A stretch of 64,000 nucleotides of DNA from positions 2,170,001 to 2,234,000 of the forward strand of contig OZ017759.1 in the NCBI GenBank assembly GCA_963969365.1. Reading direction: 5' to 3'. Made by a program: the position numbers and the translations under genes. Position 1 is the first letter of the stretch. Each line of letters opens with the position of its first letter. Below the pieces are notes generated by a model. That model saw only the letters and a program-made list of their open reading frames with translations. It searched no databases and was not told the origin of the DNA. The DNA is from Asterochloris sp. CNOR1. Lineage: Eukaryota > Chlorophyta > Trebouxiophyceae > Trebouxiales > Trebouxiaceae. This document shows, in pieces, positions 61,843 through 64,000 of this stretch.

Positions 61843-62016
61843 TCACTCGGCCCTGGCACCCTCTGCGGGCGGCTGCTGCGCCCCCTGCTGCATAGCAGCC
61901 TGCCTGGCGCCCTCTGCCTTGTCCAGCTCCAGGAACTGACGCGCCAGCTTGGCCACTGTCGCCGTGGTGGGGAGGCGCGGGTCCTGGCGGCGTTTAAAGA
62001 CCATCCAGCGCAGGAC
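61843..62016 (-). CDS. Last exon of an unrecognised minus-strand gene
   Basis: After a clean acceptor (CACCTGCAG) the exon reads in phase 0 for 57 residues to a stop. The start, VLRWMVFKRRQDPRLPTT, is followed by a helix (VAKLARQFLELDKAEGARQ) and a Gln/Ala-rich tail. It is clearly coding-like, but no family was recognised. Upstream exons, probably beyond 62100, were not identified. Confidence 0.55.
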   Translation of the reverse strand, partial: VLRWMVFKRRQDPRLPTTATVAKLARQFLELDKAEGARQAAMQQGAQQPPAEGARAE

Positions 62017-62454
62017 CTGCAGGTGCAGCCCAGCTACGCTGAGAAAGCATGTCCAACATTGTGCTGCAGTCGTGTGCAGGCTTTTGTATAGAAGCAGGAG
62101 TGCGCCAGAGCCCCACAGGGCAACAGAGGCTGACCCGTGGGCAGTTGCTCAGAGGGGGGTGGTGACTAGACTGAGACTTGTACAGCAGAGACAAAATGTC
62201 CAACGCAGAATGTGCTCAAAGCAGCCCAGGTGTGCTGGGGCATGGCTTGTACATATGCTGCCAGGGGGGGATACTGGTCATCCTCCAGCGCAGACCTGGC
62301 AAAGTGCTGACGTGCAGCAGTCCAGGAGGGCAGGCTCCCCACGCAATCTGGGGAGCGTGACCTCTGGGACTCCAGCTCATTGAGACTTGCCAGGCGCAGT
62401 TTGAAACAGATCACCATGTTTCTGGGTCTGATCACCGACCCTCATGCATGCCAC

Positions 62455-62500
62455 GAGTGGCCACGCTCAGCTTGAGAGTGGCCACGCTCAGCTTGAGAGC
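62455..62500. repeat. Tandem duplication of a 19-bp unit
   Basis: The unit GAGTGGCCACGCTCAGCTT occurs twice head to tail. A related GTGGCCACGCTCAAG occurs near 63521-63536. Confidence 0.85.
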
Positions 62501-62516
62501 GGTGCTGTGCCTGACA

Positions 62517-62847
62517 CAGGTGCACAGTCTGCAAGCAGGGTGTGTTCACGAGGCAAAGCATCATGGCTATCTGCTGCTTCCAAAGAATCAGAGAGCTTGA
62601 TCCTTAGAGGCAAGAATAGTGTGATAATGCCTTGCCTTGTGAACACCCTGCTGTGCAAGGAGGTGCAATCCAGAGAAGCCACAGGTGCACAGTCTGCAAG
62701 CAGGGCTTCCAGAAGGCAAAGCGTTATCACACCTGCTGCTTCCAAAGCATCAGAGAGCTTGATCCTTAGGAAACAGCCGAGTAGTGCCATAGTGCTTTGT
62801 CTTGTGAACACCCTGCTGTGCAAGGAGGTGCAGCCCAGAGAAGCCAG
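62517..62847. repeat. Direct tandem duplication, two units of about 165 bp
   Basis: Units 62517-62682 and 62683-62847 share long blocks in order: AGGTGCACAGTCTGCAAGCA, TGCTGCTTCCAAAG, ATCAGAGAGCTTGATCCTTA, TTGTGAACACCCTGCTGTGC and AAGGAGGTGCA. Both reading directions stay largely open, but no protein family is visible. Confidence 0.92.
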
Positions 62848-64000
62848 CGGATGCTGTGTGTGGCTGGCCAGCTTCCGACACAGACTTGGGACATCACAGG
62901 GTGCATGCAGTCTCCACATCATAGTCACATATTGCAGCTGGCCTCTGGAACCTCTGCACATCAAAGACTCTCAGGAGGCTCAGAACCTGCATGCTTGCAC
63001 CCCAGGGGACGATTCAGAACATTCTGTTCTGGACAGACCGTCTCAGGCGCAAGAAGGCGGATGTTGAGCAACCCTGCTGCTCCAGCGTGTGGGTTCAGAC
63101 ACTGGCTTGAGCCATGCTCAAGCTGGGACCGGCACTGACATATGCGTTTCCCAGGACTGCTGTCAAGCACACACAGAGCCCGGAGGTCGTGTTCCCCAGA
63201 ATCTGGAAGTTCAGACGCAAATGGATTGCTTCAAATCTGCATGTGACAATATTCAGGTGCTCAGGGCACACGGCCACCATAGGTTTGGAGCTGACCATCA
63301 AACATGCCATGAGCGGGCACTCTCAGCTCAAGTAACGGTGCTGCAGTCAACACGTGCACAGCACTCGGAACTTGTGAGGGAGCAGTACCATGATGACTTG
63401 CTGAACTAAATCGCTGTTGTGCAGGTGCCAACATGCTGCTCTGGCACCAAGCTCATTCAAGAAAACGAATGAGAACCCAGCCAGACTCTGTGACCAAAGT
63501 TTGACAACCACATCTGACATGCGTGGCCACGCTCAAGTCCAAGCTGTGTGTGTCAATTTCAGGACAGGGGACATGATGGCTTCTTTCCACTATGCCTCAC
63601 TGCCTTTGCCTTGATGGCAAGGCACAGCACCCACATGCTCAACCTGAACTCCCTCGTGCCATGCACAGGGGCCGAAAAGACAAGAGCCAATGAAGACCCA
63701 TGAAGGGGCACTGGCTCTGCCAAGGCCTCATGCGATGCGCTGGTCATTTGCTGGGGCAGCGCCACTGCAGTGGCTGTGCTCCGATGGGGCAGAGCGACAG
63801 CAGTGGCAGACGCTCTGCAGATGACCAGCAGACGGCACAAGGCACAAGGCGCTGCAAGTCTGAAATATCGTGCACCCCACACCCAAGCCCATTTTTGCTT
63901 GTAGTGTGGGGCAAGGCATCTCAGATACAGCAGGACAGTGGCTCTCCTGCCGCATGTGTCCAAGCACAGACCCTATCAGGCCTCATTGGCAGGGCCCAGC
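62848..64000. other. Right-edge region without recognised genes
   Basis: Several open stretches exist on both strands but none resembles a known protein, and no exon chain with matching phases was found. It may contain 5' exons of the minus gene ending at 61843. Confidence 0.4.

Noticed and set aside
62444-63067. A 207-residue plus-strand frame with an internal repeat
   Set aside because: The repeat comes from the tandem DNA duplication. Both strands are open, and no family or splice context supports translation.

Overview
This window looks like nuclear DNA of an intron-dense green alga, probably a trebouxiophyte-type chlorophyte. That assignment is an inference from gene content and gene structure, with no database search behind it. 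Genes lie on both strands and are split into short exons of about 35-300 bp. Most introns end in a near-uniform acceptor, CTGCAG, and most begin GTGAG or GTGGG. Gene models were built by hand by joining fragments whose splice phases agree and whose protein reads through as a known family. Where phases do not close, the entry says so. There is no sign of bacterial, viral or organellar organisation.

Layout from left to right. At 341-4898 (minus) is the 5' part of a pyruvate carboxylase gene with an N-terminal leader; its 3' part runs off the left edge. At 6012-11793 (plus) is an MT-A70-family (METTL14-like) protein. It converges on a TMEM41/VTT membrane protein at 11821-13800 (minus), with 27 bp between the stop codons. 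At 14839-16704 (plus) is an MGST3-like MAPEG protein. It converges on a complete CHIP/STUB1 co-chaperone ubiquitin ligase at 16853-21051 (minus). At 22375-22806 (plus) is the last exon of an unrecognised gene. At 23145-24752 (minus) is an F-box/LRR-like protein with one very large exon. At 25071-37401 (minus) is a RECQL4-type helicase with an N-terminal SAP motif and a CCHC zinc knuckle. At 39282-43310 (plus) is ribose-phosphate pyrophosphokinase. At 45702-57107 (plus) is a multipass membrane protein ending in a class 3 lipase domain. The last 7 kb is gene-poor, holding the final exon of an unknown minus-strand gene (61843-62016) and a tandem duplication.

The most unusual signal is a recurring architecture rather than a gene. 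Many introns hold degenerate copies ('echoes') of the neighbouring exon-intron junction. Copies of an exon's 5' end, acceptor included, lie upstream of the real exon. Copies of a 3' end, donor included, lie downstream. They occur in at least seven of the genes, on both strands, with one to four copies each and a spacing of about 70-140 bp. The clearest are in the lipase, ribose-phosphate pyrophosphokinase, RECQL4, MT-A70 and pyruvate carboxylase genes. A second pattern is an apparent excess of GC-AG introns: six of roughly 70 resolved, three of them with the same donor, AG|GCAGGT.

Functionally this is a set of housekeeping genes for carbon metabolism, PRPP supply, protein quality control, genome maintenance, lipid and membrane biology and RNA/DNA methylation-type functions. 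It is not a co-regulated cluster.
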